This document shows positions 1 to 8,303 of a stretch of DNA of 64,000 nt, piece after piece. The notes under the pieces were generated by a model. It saw only the letters and a program-made list of their open reading frames with translations. It was not told the DNA's origin and did not search any database. A program made the position numbers and the translations under genes. Every line of letters starts with the position of its first letter. Position 1 is the first letter of the stretch. Source of the stretch: WTFV01 sp965200895 (GTDB taxonomy: Bacteria > Acidobacteriota > Vicinamibacteria > Vicinamibacterales > UBA8438); the NCBI GenBank assembly GCA_965200895.1, contig CBDAVM010000002.1, positions 2,022,340 to 2,086,339 of the forward strand, written 5' to 3'.

Positions 1-774
1 CCGCCAGTACTTGAGGTTGTGGCGCGACCGCCAGCCGGACCGCGCGACGTTGGAGATCTCGTATTGATCGTAGCCGGCCGCGTCCGTCCTGGACAGGGCT
101 TCGAGATACATGGCGGCCCCGTCCTCGTCGGGCGCCTGGGACCAGCCGCGCCGCGCCGCCTCTTCCTGCAACGGTGCGTTCGGGTAGAGCTCGAGCATGT
201 ACAGCGAGGCGTGCTCCGGCGCCAGCGCCACCAGGGCGTCGACCGACGCGGCGCACGCGGCGCGGCTCTGGGCCGGCAGCCAGAGCATCAGGTCGAGACT
301 CAGATTGCCGCAACCGGCCGCACGGACCGCGGCGGCGGCCTCGCAGGCCTGCGCCGCCGTATGGACCCGGTTCAGGCGCGCGAGTTCGCCATCGTCGAAC
401 GACTGCACACCGAGACTGATGCGGTTGATCCCCGCTTCGAGCAGAGCCGACACGTGGACCCGACTGCACGATTCGGGGTTCATCTCCAGCGTCGTCTCCG
501 CGTCGGGGTCGACGTCGAAGCCTCGGCGGCAGGCGTCCAGCACGCGGGATACCTCCTCGACCGCGAGCAGTGACGGGGTGCCGCCGCCGAAGAAGATCGA
601 ATCCACGCGGCTGCCATCCCCACTGCGCTCGATCTCGCGCGCGAGCGCGGCAACGTAGCGCCGCTTGAGAGACTCGTCGAGGAGCCCGCGATTGAAGTTG
701 CAGTAGCTGCAGATTGCTGCGCAGAACGGCACGTGGACGTACAGTCCGAGAGCGCCGGCGTCGGTTCCGTTCAT
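1..774 (-). CDS. hemW: HemW-like radical SAM coproporphyrinogen III oxidase family protein (3' end outside window)
   Basis: The minus-strand frame opens at the ATG at 774 and stays open to the window edge (258 codons). The N-terminus carries VHVPFCAAICSYCNF, the radical SAM CxxxCxxC [4Fe-4S] motif with cysteines at residues 18, 22 and 25, in the PFC..C.YC.F form typical of HemW and oxygen-independent coproporphyrinogen oxidases. FFGGGTPSLL, the ETTLEMNPE segment and the terminal RHNLKYW block are also HemW-like. HemW proteins are now regarded as haem chaperones rather than true oxidases, so catalysis should not be assumed. It is the last visible gene of the minus-strand heat-shock cluster, 73 bp after the DnaC-like gene. 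Family assignment is secure; the exact function is inferred. Confidence 0.88.
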   Translation of the reverse strand, partial: MNGTDAGALGLYVHVPFCAAICSYCNFNRGLLDESLKRRYVAALAREIERSGDGSRVDSIFFGGGTPSLLAVEEVSRVLDACRRGFDVDPDAETTLEMNPESCSRVHVSALLEAGINRISLGVQSFDDGELARLNRVHTAAQACEAAAAVRAAGCGNLSLDLMLWLPAQSRAACAASVDALVALAPEHASLYMLELYPNAPLQEEAARRGWSQAPDEDGAAMYLEALSRTDAAGYDQYEISNVARSGWRSRHNLKYWR

Positions 775-847
775 GTCACATCGGCCGCGCAACTGCGGGG
801 CGCGCCGTTTCACCTTCCGGCCCCCCGCGCGGCGCGCGGGCCGGGAG

Positions 848-1708
848 TCATGTCCCCGCCTTGCCGCCCTGCCAGCCCACATCGAGCCGCCCGGCCGGCA
901 TCCCGGCCCGAGCCAGCGTCGACGTCCTCTTCGGCAGCCGCCGGCGGGGCCCCATCATCCACTTCTGATACAGGAACTCGGCGGTCGGCGGGTGTTCGAA
1001 CTCACGGTAATCGGGTCCGTCGTAGTCGATGAACTCGCACATCTCACGGAGCCGGGAATGAAGTCGACGGCCCACCCGGACCAGCAGCGAGTCGAGGTCC
1101 TCGACGTCGGCGACGTCCTCGTAGTTGGTCGTGAATACCGTCGGGCGCCTCTCGTTGTAGCGCGTGTTGACGATCAGGTGCATCGTCTCCTCGACCCAGT
1201 CCGTCAGCCGTTCCGCCCCCAGATCGTCGAGCACGAGCAGCTCGGCGCGCCTGACCTCGTCCAGCACTTCCGCCTCCGATGCGCGGGTGACCGGGTTGTA
1301 GGTGCTGCGGATGGTGCTCAGCAGCGAACGGGTGTCGTAGTAGATGCCGCGCATGCCCTTCAGGACGACCTCGCGCAGCACCGACACCGCAACGTGCGTC
1401 TTGCCGATGCCGGGGGGACCGATGAACAGAAGTCCCTTGTCGACGACCGGAAACGCCGCGGCGAACTCGCGCGCCTTCCTGAGCGCCCGCTGCAGCTTCG
1501 GGTTGTCGTAGGTGATGAACGTCGAGAAATCGCACTTCGCGTAACGGGCGGGAATGCGCGCCCGCGCCAGCATCTGCTGTGAAACGCCGACGCGCCAGCA
1601 GTCGCACCGCTCGGCGCGCCGCACCCCGCCGGCCGTACGCATGCGCCAGCCGGTGCTCCGACAATCCGGACAGTCCACCGGCGACCGTGTCCGTCCCTCC
1701 ACCGCCAC
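848..1708 (-). CDS. DnaC/IstB-like AAA+ ATPase, probable helicase loader
   Basis: This is a 286-residue P-loop ATPase. It has a Walker A motif (GPPGIGKTH), a Walker B motif (LLVLDDLGAE) and a sensor-like FTTNY, in the order seen in DnaC/DnaI/IstB-type loaders of the replicative helicase. The N-terminus has a small cysteine cluster (CPDC, then CDCW) that may bind zinc. The start is a GTG at 1708. It sits 110 bp downstream of hspR and 73 bp upstream of the hemW-like gene on the same strand. No transposase lies beside it, so it is more likely a chromosomal helicase-loader gene than an IS21 IstB protein. The exact partner helicase cannot be read from the sequence. Confidence 0.8.
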   Translation of the reverse strand: MAVEGRTRSPVDCPDCRSTGWRMRTAGGVRRAERCDCWRVGVSQQMLARARIPARYAKCDFSTFITYDNPKLQRALRKAREFAAAFPVVDKGLLFIGPPGIGKTHVAVSVLREVVLKGMRGIYYDTRSLLSTIRSTYNPVTRASEAEVLDEVRRAELLVLDDLGAERLTDWVEETMHLIVNTRYNERRPTVFTTNYEDVADVEDLDSLLVRVGRRLHSRLREMCEFIDYDGPDYREFEHPPTAEFLYQKWMMGPRRRLPKRTSTLARAGMPAGRLDVGWQGGKAGT

Positions 1709-1818
1709 GCGGCAAGCTTACCAGCCCGCGGCGGATATCCCGCTGCATCGCCGCTCGCGGCGAAAACGCGGGGGTTTCGACCAGGGGTGCCCACCCGGTG
1801 GCGACCGCCCGAAGGTCT

Positions 1819-2277
1819 CTACTCCTGATTTTCCGGCGTCGGGCGGACACCGGTCCCGGCCCCGCCGGCGCCCGGCGGCTCCTCCGGATCGGCCGGCGCC
1901 GGGCGCACGAGATCGCTGGGATGGGACTTGACGAGTGCGGTCCCGAGCCGCTGCTCCCAGTCGCCCACCCCGCGGGCGAGTTCCTGCTTGACGTAGTGCA
2001 TGAACTCGTTGACCTCGTGCTGCATCCGCGCCATCTTCTCGCGCATGTTGAGGATGATCTCCACGCCCGCGAGATTGACGCCGAGGTCGCGGGTCAGCGA
2101 CAGGATGGTCTCCAGCCTCTCGATATCCTCCTCGCCGTAGAGGCGCGTATTGCCGTCCGTGCGCGACGGCTTCAACAGCCCCTCGCGCTCGTAGAGACGC
2201 AGCGTCTGCGGGTGGATGTTGTAGCGTTGCGCGACGACGCTGATCATGTACGGCCCCTGGCCGGCCTGCTTGGCCAT
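1819..2277 (-). CDS. hspR: HspR-type MerR family heat-shock repressor
   Basis: A 152-residue protein with an N-terminal MerR winged-helix domain (PYMISVVAQRYNIHPQTLRL, then YEREGL, then GNTRLYGEEDIERL). This is the HspR signature, in which the recognition region reads IHPQTLRxYE. A helical dimerisation segment and a proline/glycine-rich tail follow. HspR represses dnaK operons, with DnaK as corepressor, in Actinobacteria and some other phyla. The ATG at 2277 is preferred because it lies 7 bp after the dnaJ stop; the same frame extends 12 codons further upstream into dnaJ. Being the third gene of dnaK-dnaJ-hspR fits autoregulation of the operon. Confidence 0.9.
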   Translation of the reverse strand: MAKQAGQGPYMISVVAQRYNIHPQTLRLYEREGLLKPSRTDGNTRLYGEEDIERLETILSLTRDLGVNLAGVEIILNMREKMARMQHEVNEFMHYVKQELARGVGDWEQRLGTALVKSHPSDLVRPAPADPEEPPGAGGAGTGVRPTPENQE

Positions 2278-2284
2278 AAATGCG

Positions 2285-3400
2285 TCAGTCTTCGAAAAGG
2301 CCCTTGCGGACATCGGTTGCGTTGATGCGGCCGAACTCCCGCAGCAGCGACTTCGACCGCTCGTCGGCCACCGGCGGCAGCACGATGTTCACCGCCACGA
2401 CGAGATCGCCGCGACGTCCGTCGCGCCGCGGCGAGGGCACGCCGTGGTCGCGCAATCGAAACCGCTGCCCCGAACGCGTTCCCGGCGGCACGCGCAGGCG
2501 CGCCGAGCCGTCGAGCGTGGGCACGTCCACCGTCGCCCCGAGGACCGCCTCGTGAATCGCGATGGGCAGATCGAGATGCAGGTCCTGCCCCTCACGCCGC
2601 AGAATGCGATGTCGGCCGACCTTCGCGACGATGTACAGATCGCCCGGCTCACCACCTCGGAGCCCGACGTTTCCCTTGGCCTCGATCCGGAGCCGTGACC
2701 CGTCGTCCACACCCGCCGGCACTGCAATCACGATCTCCTCGACACGGGCCGCGACACCGCGTTCGCGGCACGTGGCGCAGGACCGGAAGCGGAGCCGCCC
2801 GGTGCCGTCACAGGAGCCACAACGCATCGCGAACACCATGTGCCCGCGTCTGCGGCGGGTGGCGCCCGAACCCTGGCAGACATTGCAGCGCGTCTCCGCA
2901 GCGCGGCGCCGGCCGCTCCCGCCACAGTCTCCGCAAACGTCGAGCCGCGTGATGGTCAGCTTCCGCTCGGTCCCGTGCACGGATTCCTCGAACGAGAGAT
3001 CGACCTCGCCGAAAAGGTCCCCGCCCCGCTCGGGCTGGCCGGCCGCGAATCCCCCGCGGGCGTCCGGCGTGGCGAATACGTCGGAGAACAATTCCTCGAA
3101 CGTCGCCGAGGCTCCCGAGCCGCTGCCGACCGGCGAGAAATCGAATCCCTGAAACTCGATCGAGGTCGGCCGGACGGTGCGCTCGCGAGCGCCATGCGCA
3201 TCGTACTCCCGGCGTCGCACCGGATCCCGCAGCGTCTCGTATGCCTCGGTCAGGATCCTGAAGAACGCCTCGGCCTCTGCGTCACCCGGGTTGATGCCCG
3301 GGTGATAGCGGCGGGCGAGGCGGCGGTAGGCCCGACTCACCTCGTCCCGCGTCGCCGATCTCTCGACACCGAGAATGACGTAGAAGTCCACCTGGCCCAC
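2285..3400 (-). CDS. dnaJ: DnaJ-type co-chaperone with an HPG in place of HPD
   Basis: A 371-residue type I DnaJ. It has a J domain (residues 5-70), a short Gly/Phe-containing linker, a zinc-binding region with CGDCGGSG, CNVCQGSG, CGSCDGTG and a degenerate fourth CATCRERG, then the C-terminal substrate-binding domain. The J-domain loop reads RRYHPGINPGD: the aspartate of the universal HPD tripeptide, needed to stimulate DnaK ATPase, is glycine (codon GGC at 3296-3298). The start is a GTG at 3400 with a GGAGG about 9 nt upstream; a GTG at 3388 is an alternative. It lies 30 bp after dnaK and 7 bp before hspR, so co-transcription is likely. A second DnaJ elsewhere in the genome may supply HPD function. 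Confidence 0.93.
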   Translation of the reverse strand: MGQVDFYVILGVERSATRDEVSRAYRRLARRYHPGINPGDAEAEAFFRILTEAYETLRDPVRRREYDAHGARERTVRPTSIEFQGFDFSPVGSGSGASATFEELFSDVFATPDARGGFAAGQPERGGDLFGEVDLSFEESVHGTERKLTITRLDVCGDCGGSGRRRAAETRCNVCQGSGATRRRRGHMVFAMRCGSCDGTGRLRFRSCATCRERGVAARVEEIVIAVPAGVDDGSRLRIEAKGNVGLRGGEPGDLYIVAKVGRHRILRREGQDLHLDLPIAIHEAVLGATVDVPTLDGSARLRVPPGTRSGQRFRLRDHGVPSPRRDGRRGDLVVAVNIVLPPVADERSKSLLREFGRINATDVRKGLFED

Positions 3401-3430
3401 TGGGCGCCACCTCCATCGTCACCCGCGGGA

Positions 3431-5362
3431 CTACGATTTCCCGTCCTCCACGACCTCTGCATCAATGACCTCGCCGGTATTCCCGGCCCGCGGCCCGCCC
3501 GGGCCGCCGGGACCCGCGCCGGTGCCCGCTTCGGGCCCTCCGGGCGCGCCGGGGGACGCCTGCGCGGTCTTCGCGTACAGTGCCTGAGCCGCCGTCTGTT
3601 GCGCTGCGTTCAATTGCTCGAGCGCCTTGTCGATCGCGCCGGCCTCGCCGCTCTCGATGGCCTTCTTCAATGCGGCGACAGCTTCCTCCACCGGCTTGCG
3701 CTCGTCCGCCGACAACTTGTCGCCGGCCTCCTTGAGCATGCGCTCGGCGGCATAGGCCGCCTGATCGGCCCGGTTCCGCGTCTCCACCTCTTCCCGGCGG
3801 GCCTTGTCGTCGCCCGCATGCGCCTCGGCCTCCTGCATCATCCGATCCACTTCGTCCTTGCTCAGGCCGCTCGATGCGGTGATCGTGATGTGCTGCTCCT
3901 TGCCGGTGCCCAGATCCTTGGCCGACACGTTGACGATGCCGTTCGCGTCGATGTCGAAGGTCACCTCGATCTGCGGCACGCCGCGCGGGGCGGGCGGAAT
4001 CCCGTCCAGATGGAACCTGCCCAGCGTCCGGTTGTCCCTGGCCATCGACCGCTCGCCCTGCAGGACATGCACCTCCACACTGGGCTGGCTGTCGGCGGCC
4101 GTCGAGAAGGTCTCGCTCTTCTTGGTCGGAATGGTCGTATTGCGCTGTATCAGCGACGTCATGACCCCGCCGAGCGTCTCGATGCCGAGCGACAGCGGCG
4201 TCACGTCGAGCAGCAGCAGGTCCTTGACCTCGCCGGCGAGCACGCCAGCCTGCACCGACGCGCCGATGGCCACCACCTCGTCCGCGTTCACTCCGCGGTG
4301 CGGTTCCTTGCCGAACAGCTCCTTCACGATCTCCTGCACCCGCGGCACACGGGTCGACCCGCCGACCAGCACCACCTCATCGATCTGCGACGGATCGAGA
4401 CCGGTGTCGCGCAGGGCGCGCCTGACCGGCTCGACGGTCCGCTGGAGCAGCGGCTCGACGAGCTGCTCGAACCGCGCCCGCGTCAACTTCTTCTGGAGGT
4501 GCTTCGGACCGGATGCGTCGGCCGTGATGAACGGCAGGTTGACCTCGGTCTCGACCACCGTCGACAGCTCCATCTTGGCCTTCTCGGCCGCCTCCTTGAG
4601 GCGCTGGAGCGCCATCGGATCGCGGCCGAGGTCGATGCCTTCCTCGCGCTTGAACTCCCCGACGATCCAGTCGATGACCACCTGGTCCAGGTTGTCGCCG
4701 CCGAGATGGGTATCGCCGTTGGTCGCCTTGACCTCGACCACCCCCTCGCCCACTTCCAGGATCGAGATGTCGAAGGTGCCGCCGCCGAAGTCGTACACCG
4801 CGATGGTCTCGTCGGTCTTCTTGTCGAGGCCGTAGGCGAGTGCGGCGGCGGTCGGTTCGTTCACTATCCGCAGCACCTCGAGTCCGGCGATCTGCCCGGC
4901 GTCCTTGGTGGCCTGCCGTTGCGCGTCGTTGAAGTAAGCAGGCACGGTGATGACCGCCCTGGTGACGGCCTGCCCCAGGTACTCCTCGGCCGCCTGCTTC
5001 AGTTTCTGCAGCACCATGGCCGACAGTTCGGGCGGCGACAGTTCCTTCCCGCCCGCCCTGACCCGTGCGCCGCCGTTCTTCGCACGCACCACCTCGTAGG
5101 GCACCATCGCCATCTCTTCGTTCACTTCGTCGAAACGGCGGCCCATGAACCGCTTGATCGAGAAGACCGTGTTCTCGGGATTGGTCACCGCCTGGCGCTT
5201 GGCGACCTGACCCACGAGCCGTTCGTCGGACTTCGTGAACGCGACGACCGACGGCGTCAGCCGACTCCCTTCCGGATTGGCGATGACGGTCGGCTCACCG
5301 CCCTCGATGACAGCCACGACCGAGTTCGTCGTGCCCAGGTCGATCCCGATGATCTTGCTCAT
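3431..5362 (-). CDS. dnaK: Hsp70 chaperone DnaK
   Basis: A 643-residue DnaK starting MSKIIGIDLGTTNSVVAV, with the phosphate-binding loops of the actin-like ATPase domain (IDLGTTNS; VYDFGGGTFDISIL; VLVGGSTRVP), the linker and beta domain (DLLLLDVTPLSLGIETLGG), and the Gly-rich tail ending in EVIDAEVVEDGKS. The ATG at 5362 has an AAGGAA ribosome site about 10 nt upstream; the frame runs 22 codons further, but that stretch is low complexity and falls in the leader. First gene of the dnaK-dnaJ-hspR operon. It folds client proteins with DnaJ and the exchange factor GrpE, which is not encoded in this window. It probably also serves as HspR corepressor. Confidence 0.97.
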   Translation of the reverse strand: MSKIIGIDLGTTNSVVAVIEGGEPTVIANPEGSRLTPSVVAFTKSDERLVGQVAKRQAVTNPENTVFSIKRFMGRRFDEVNEEMAMVPYEVVRAKNGGARVRAGGKELSPPELSAMVLQKLKQAAEEYLGQAVTRAVITVPAYFNDAQRQATKDAGQIAGLEVLRIVNEPTAAALAYGLDKKTDETIAVYDFGGGTFDISILEVGEGVVEVKATNGDTHLGGDNLDQVVIDWIVGEFKREEGIDLGRDPMALQRLKEAAEKAKMELSTVVETEVNLPFITADASGPKHLQKKLTRARFEQLVEPLLQRTVEPVRRALRDTGLDPSQIDEVVLVGGSTRVPRVQEIVKELFGKEPHRGVNADEVVAIGASVQAGVLAGEVKDLLLLDVTPLSLGIETLGGVMTSLIQRNTTIPTKKSETFSTAADSQPSVEVHVLQGERSMARDNRTLGRFHLDGIPPAPRGVPQIEVTFDIDANGIVNVSAKDLGTGKEQHITITASSGLSKDEVDRMMQEAEAHAGDDKARREEVETRNRADQAAYAAERMLKEAGDKLSADERKPVEEAVAALKKAIESGEAGAIDKALEQLNAAQQTAAQALYAKTAQASPGAPGGPEAGTGAGPGGPGGPRAGNTGEVIDAEVVEDGKS

Positions 5363-5474
5363 GTCTTGCTGTTCCTTTGTCCCTGTCCCCGCTGTTCCTG
5401 TCCCCGCGACGACGCCTGCCGCGCGCAATCACCGCTCCGATGCGAGGTGTCGACCCAATCCATACAACACTGCA

Positions 5475-5503
5475 AACATATAATCTTAGCGATGGAAAGT
5501 CAA
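5475..5503 (-). promoter_or_regulatory. Sigma-70-like promoter of the dnaK operon with an HspR half-site
   Basis: Read on the minus strand, TTGACT (5498-5503) is separated by 17 bp from TATGTT (5475-5480), a good housekeeping promoter about 110 nt before the dnaK start. The -35 is embedded in CTTGACT, which differs by one base from the CTTGAGT half of the HspR-associated inverted repeat; I see no matching second half and no CIRCE element. The local AT content is clearly higher than its surroundings. Operator identity is an inference. Confidence 0.6.
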
Positions 5504-5550
5504 GTTCAGTGCGAATTCACGGCTGCTCCGGAGGGGTGAGACCGGCCCCG

Positions 5551-5559
5551 TGCTATAGT
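5551..5559 (+). promoter_or_regulatory. Extended -10 promoter element for the penicillin-binding protein gene
   Basis: The sequence TGCTATAGT is an extended -10 (TGn followed by TATAGT) lying 38 nt before the preferred GTG start of the PBP gene. No good -35 is visible, as expected for extended -10 promoters. The upstream alternative GTG at 5558 falls inside this element, which argues against it as the translation start. Confidence 0.45.
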
Positions 5560-5596
5560 GAATCTGTTCCCCGGGACATCAACGAGGAGATTCCGC

Positions 5597-7891
5597 GTGG
5601 CCCCTGCACCGAACCGCTACGTGCGTCAGGCCGTCATCCTGAGCCTCTTCGCCGGCGCCGCCCTGTTCGGGATCGTGACCGGTGTGCTCTTCGCCTATTC
5701 CCCCGACCTGCCGGAGATCGAAGCGCTCGACGACTACGCGCCCGACACCATAACCCGGGTGTATGCGCGGGGCGGCGACCTCATCGGGGAGTTCGCCACG
5801 GAGCGGCGCGACATCATCGGCTACGACGACATCCCCGACGTGCTGCGCAACGCCATCATCGCGGCCGAGGACAGCTCGTTCTTCGAGCACAACGGCTTCG
5901 ACATCTGGGCCATCGTGCGCACCGCCATCCAGGACGTCCTGCGGCAGAGGCTGTACGGGGCCAGCACGCTCACGATGCAGCTCGCCCGCAACATCGAGGT
6001 CGGCGGCGAGAGCCTGGGACTCGAGAAGACGCTGCAGCGCAAGCTGCTGGAGGCCTACTACACGTTCCTCATCGAGAAGCGCTACACGAAGCGCGAGATC
6101 CTGGCCCTCTACGCCAACCAGATATGGCTCGGCACCGCACGGCACGCCGCACATGGCGTCGAGGCGGCATCGCAGCTCTATTTCGGCAAGTCCGCCCGGG
6201 ACCTGGCTCTCGGCGAGGCCGCCCTCATTGCGGGCATCCTGCAGTTGCCGGCGCGGTGGAGCCCGCTCGTGAACACGGAGCGCGCCATGCAACGGCGCAA
6301 CTACGCACTCGGACGGATGGCGGAGGAAGGCTACATCACCGAAGCCGTCGCCGCGGCCGAGATGGCCAAGCAGATCGTGCTCGCTCCCCGCCGGCAGCGG
6401 GCCAACACCATCGCTCCGTACTTCCTGGAGGAGATCCGCCAGCACCTGGAGGCCGGCTATGGCGCGCAGCGGCTCTACGAGGACGGCCTCGTCGTCCGCT
6501 CGACGCTCGACATCGACCTGCAGCGTGCCGCGAACAAGGCGGTTTCCGAGGGCCTGCGGGCGGTCGACAAGCGCCACGGCTTCCGGGGCGCACGACGCAA
6601 TGTCCTCACCGGCGACGACGCCGTCGAGTCCGTCCGGGCGTTCGAGCACTCGCGGTGGCGCTTCCCCATCGCGGAGGGCGACATGGTTCCGGCGGTGGTC
6701 ACGGGAACGACGGCGGACACGATTCAGGCACGGGTCGGTCCGCATGCCGTGGACATCGCCGGCGACGGCTTCGCCTGGACGCGCGCATCCTCGCCGGCTG
6801 CGCTCGTGGAGGCAGGCGACCTGATAGACGTGACGCTGACGACGCTTCCGAGCCCGGGCGGCCGCGGCGCCGCCACGCTCGACCAGGAACCGGAGGTGGA
6901 GGGAGCGCTGGTTGCGATCGAGAACAGGACCGGGGAAGTCCTCGCCCTGGTGGGCGGTTACGACTTCGACCGCAGCCGTTTCAACCGCGCCACGCAGGCG
7001 TTCCGGCAGCTCGGCTCGCTGTTCAAGGGTGTTCTCTACGCAGCCGCAGTCGACCAGGGCTATACGACGACCAACATCCTGCAGGACGAGCCGGTCAGCT
7101 TCAACGTCGGTCCGGGACAGCCGCGGTACCGGCCGAGGAACTACGACAACACGTACGAGGGCCCCATCACCCTCCGCCACGCCCTCGAGGACTCGCGGAA
7201 CGTGCCGGCAGTGTGGCTCATGAACGAGGTCGGACCGGAGGTGGTGGTCGACTTCGCGCGGCGGGTCGGATTCAGCTCTCCGATTCCGCCGTATCTGTCC
7301 GTCGCCCTGGGCTCGGCCGAGGCCACGCTGATGGAGGTGACCAGCGCCTACTCGGTGTTCCCCAGCCAGGGCCGGCGGATGCTGCCGTTCCTCGTCCAAC
7401 GGGTGGTCGACCGCAACGGGCAGTTGCTGGAGGAGAACCGCCCGCAGTCACGTGACGCGCTCCGCTCGGACACCGCCTACATCATGGTGAGCCTCATGCG
7501 CGGCGTCGTGCAGCGGGGAACCGCGCAGCGGGCGCGGCGCACGCTCGACTGGCCCATCGGCGGCAAGACCGGCACCATGGACGACTACACCGACGCCTGG
7601 TTCGTCGGCTTCGATCCGGACATCACGGTCGGCGTCTGGGTCGGACACGACGAGAAGAAGACGATGGGCTACAACGAGCAGGGCGCACGAGTGGCCCTGC
7701 CCATCTGGATCGACTTCATGGAGGCCTACGTCGGTGACCGCGAGATCCGGCCGCAGTTCGATCCGCCGACCAACATCGTCTTCGCGTCGGTGGACCCGCG
7801 GACCGGGCAGCCGGCCGGACCGGGCACCCGCCGTCCCATCGAGGAGGCGTTCATCGCCGGCACGGAACCGGGCACGGCCTTTCTCCGCTAG
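5597..7891 (+). CDS. Class A penicillin-binding protein (PBP1A-type transglycosylase/transpeptidase)
   Basis: A 764-residue bifunctional peptidoglycan synthase. There is an N-terminal membrane anchor (about residues 12-35), then a GT51 glycosyltransferase domain with the catalytic Glu91 in AAEDSSFFEH and the GASTLTMQLARN motif. The transpeptidase domain carries the acyl-enzyme serine in GSLFKG (Ser474), an SRN motif and KTG in GGKTGTMDDYTDAWFVG. It polymerises and crosslinks lipid II at the outer face of the inner membrane. The GTG at 5597 is chosen because GAGGAG lies 7 nt upstream; the same frame opens at a GTG at 5558 inside the likely promoter. It diverges from dnaK. The stop codon is the first part of a dispersed palindrome. 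Confidence 0.93.
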   Translation: MAPAPNRYVRQAVILSLFAGAALFGIVTGVLFAYSPDLPEIEALDDYAPDTITRVYARGGDLIGEFATERRDIIGYDDIPDVLRNAIIAAEDSSFFEHNGFDIWAIVRTAIQDVLRQRLYGASTLTMQLARNIEVGGESLGLEKTLQRKLLEAYYTFLIEKRYTKREILALYANQIWLGTARHAAHGVEAASQLYFGKSARDLALGEAALIAGILQLPARWSPLVNTERAMQRRNYALGRMAEEGYITEAVAAAEMAKQIVLAPRRQRANTIAPYFLEEIRQHLEAGYGAQRLYEDGLVVRSTLDIDLQRAANKAVSEGLRAVDKRHGFRGARRNVLTGDDAVESVRAFEHSRWRFPIAEGDMVPAVVTGTTADTIQARVGPHAVDIAGDGFAWTRASSPAALVEAGDLIDVTLTTLPSPGGRGAATLDQEPEVEGALVAIENRTGEVLALVGGYDFDRSRFNRATQAFRQLGSLFKGVLYAAAVDQGYTTTNILQDEPVSFNVGPGQPRYRPRNYDNTYEGPITLRHALEDSRNVPAVWLMNEVGPEVVVDFARRVGFSSPIPPYLSVALGSAEATLMEVTSAYSVFPSQGRRMLPFLVQRVVDRNGQLLEENRPQSRDALRSDTAYIMVSLMRGVVQRGTAQRARRTLDWPIGGKTGTMDDYTDAWFVGFDPDITVGVWVGHDEKKTMGYNEQGARVALPIWIDFMEAYVGDREIRPQFDPPTNIVFASVDPRTGQPAGPGTRRPIEEAFIAGTEPGTAFLR

Positions 7892-7922
7892 GAGTCTGCA
7901 CCGTAGAAACGGTGCGGGCTCC
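7889..7922 (+). repeat. Copy 1 of a dispersed stop-codon palindrome (possible terminator)
   Basis: Immediately at the PBP stop codon the sequence TAGGAGTCTGCACCGT, loop AGAA, ACGGTGC and GGCTCC forms a hairpin (GCACCGT 7898-7904 pairs with ACGGTGC 7909-7915, with GGAG/CTCC outer pairs). A closely related palindrome occurs at 34547-34579 on the other strand, where it again supplies the TAG stop. There is no T-tract, so Rho-independent termination is uncertain. Confidence 0.65.
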
Positions 7923-7942
7923 TGGGCCCAGGTCAGGCCCGG

Positions 7943-8217
7943 TTGGGCGGCAATCGGAGCCGCAGGCGACGATTGTCGGGCCAGGCGGAACTGGGACCGA
8001 GCGAGAGACCATCTCCATCGAAAGAAGCACCTTGCGGTGTTCGACACGCTGCGTGTCTCCCGAGAACTGACCGCGGCGGGCACGGCGACCACGGGACACC
8101 GGAGAGCCTGCGGGAAACACTGCGCGCCGAGACGGCCGCCCTTGACTCCGCCTGATCAAGTGGATCATCGGGACAGGAGTCGCCGTCACCGGCGCCGTGG
8201 TCGGGTTGATCGGCTGA
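7943..8217 (+). pseudogene. Possible remnant of a small coiled-coil membrane protein
   Basis: The 412-bp gap between the PBP gene and prfB holds no intact gene. A plus frame ends in ESLRETLRAETAALDSA followed by TGA (8153-8155). A one-base shift continues as LIKWIIGTGVAVTGAVVGLIG to a TGA at 8215-8217. Together these resemble the C-terminus of small coiled-coil proteins with a terminal membrane helix (ETLRAE...LIKW...TM). The upstream part has no recognisable content. This is offered as a decayed gene on pattern alone. Confidence 0.35.
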
Positions 8218-8303
8218 ATTCCTCCCCAAGGCGCCCCTTCTGCCGACGAGGACCGTCGTGCCGGCTCCATCTGTCTCTTGCACGCCCATCGCGATCTTCC
8301 AGC

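Noticed and set aside
2840..5539. 899-residue plus-strand open frame opposite dnaJ and dnaK
   Set aside because: High-GC shadow of dnaK/dnaJ codons; composition is Arg/Leu/Gly-rich without domains.
5558..5596. GTG at 5558 as start of the penicillin-binding protein
   Set aside because: It overlaps the extended -10 element and has no ribosome site; GTG 5597 has GAGGAG at proper distance.
7851..8270. Minus-strand 139-residue ORF in the PBP-prfB spacer
   Set aside because: Pro/Arg/Ser-rich with no signal or domain, and overlaps the PBP end antisense.
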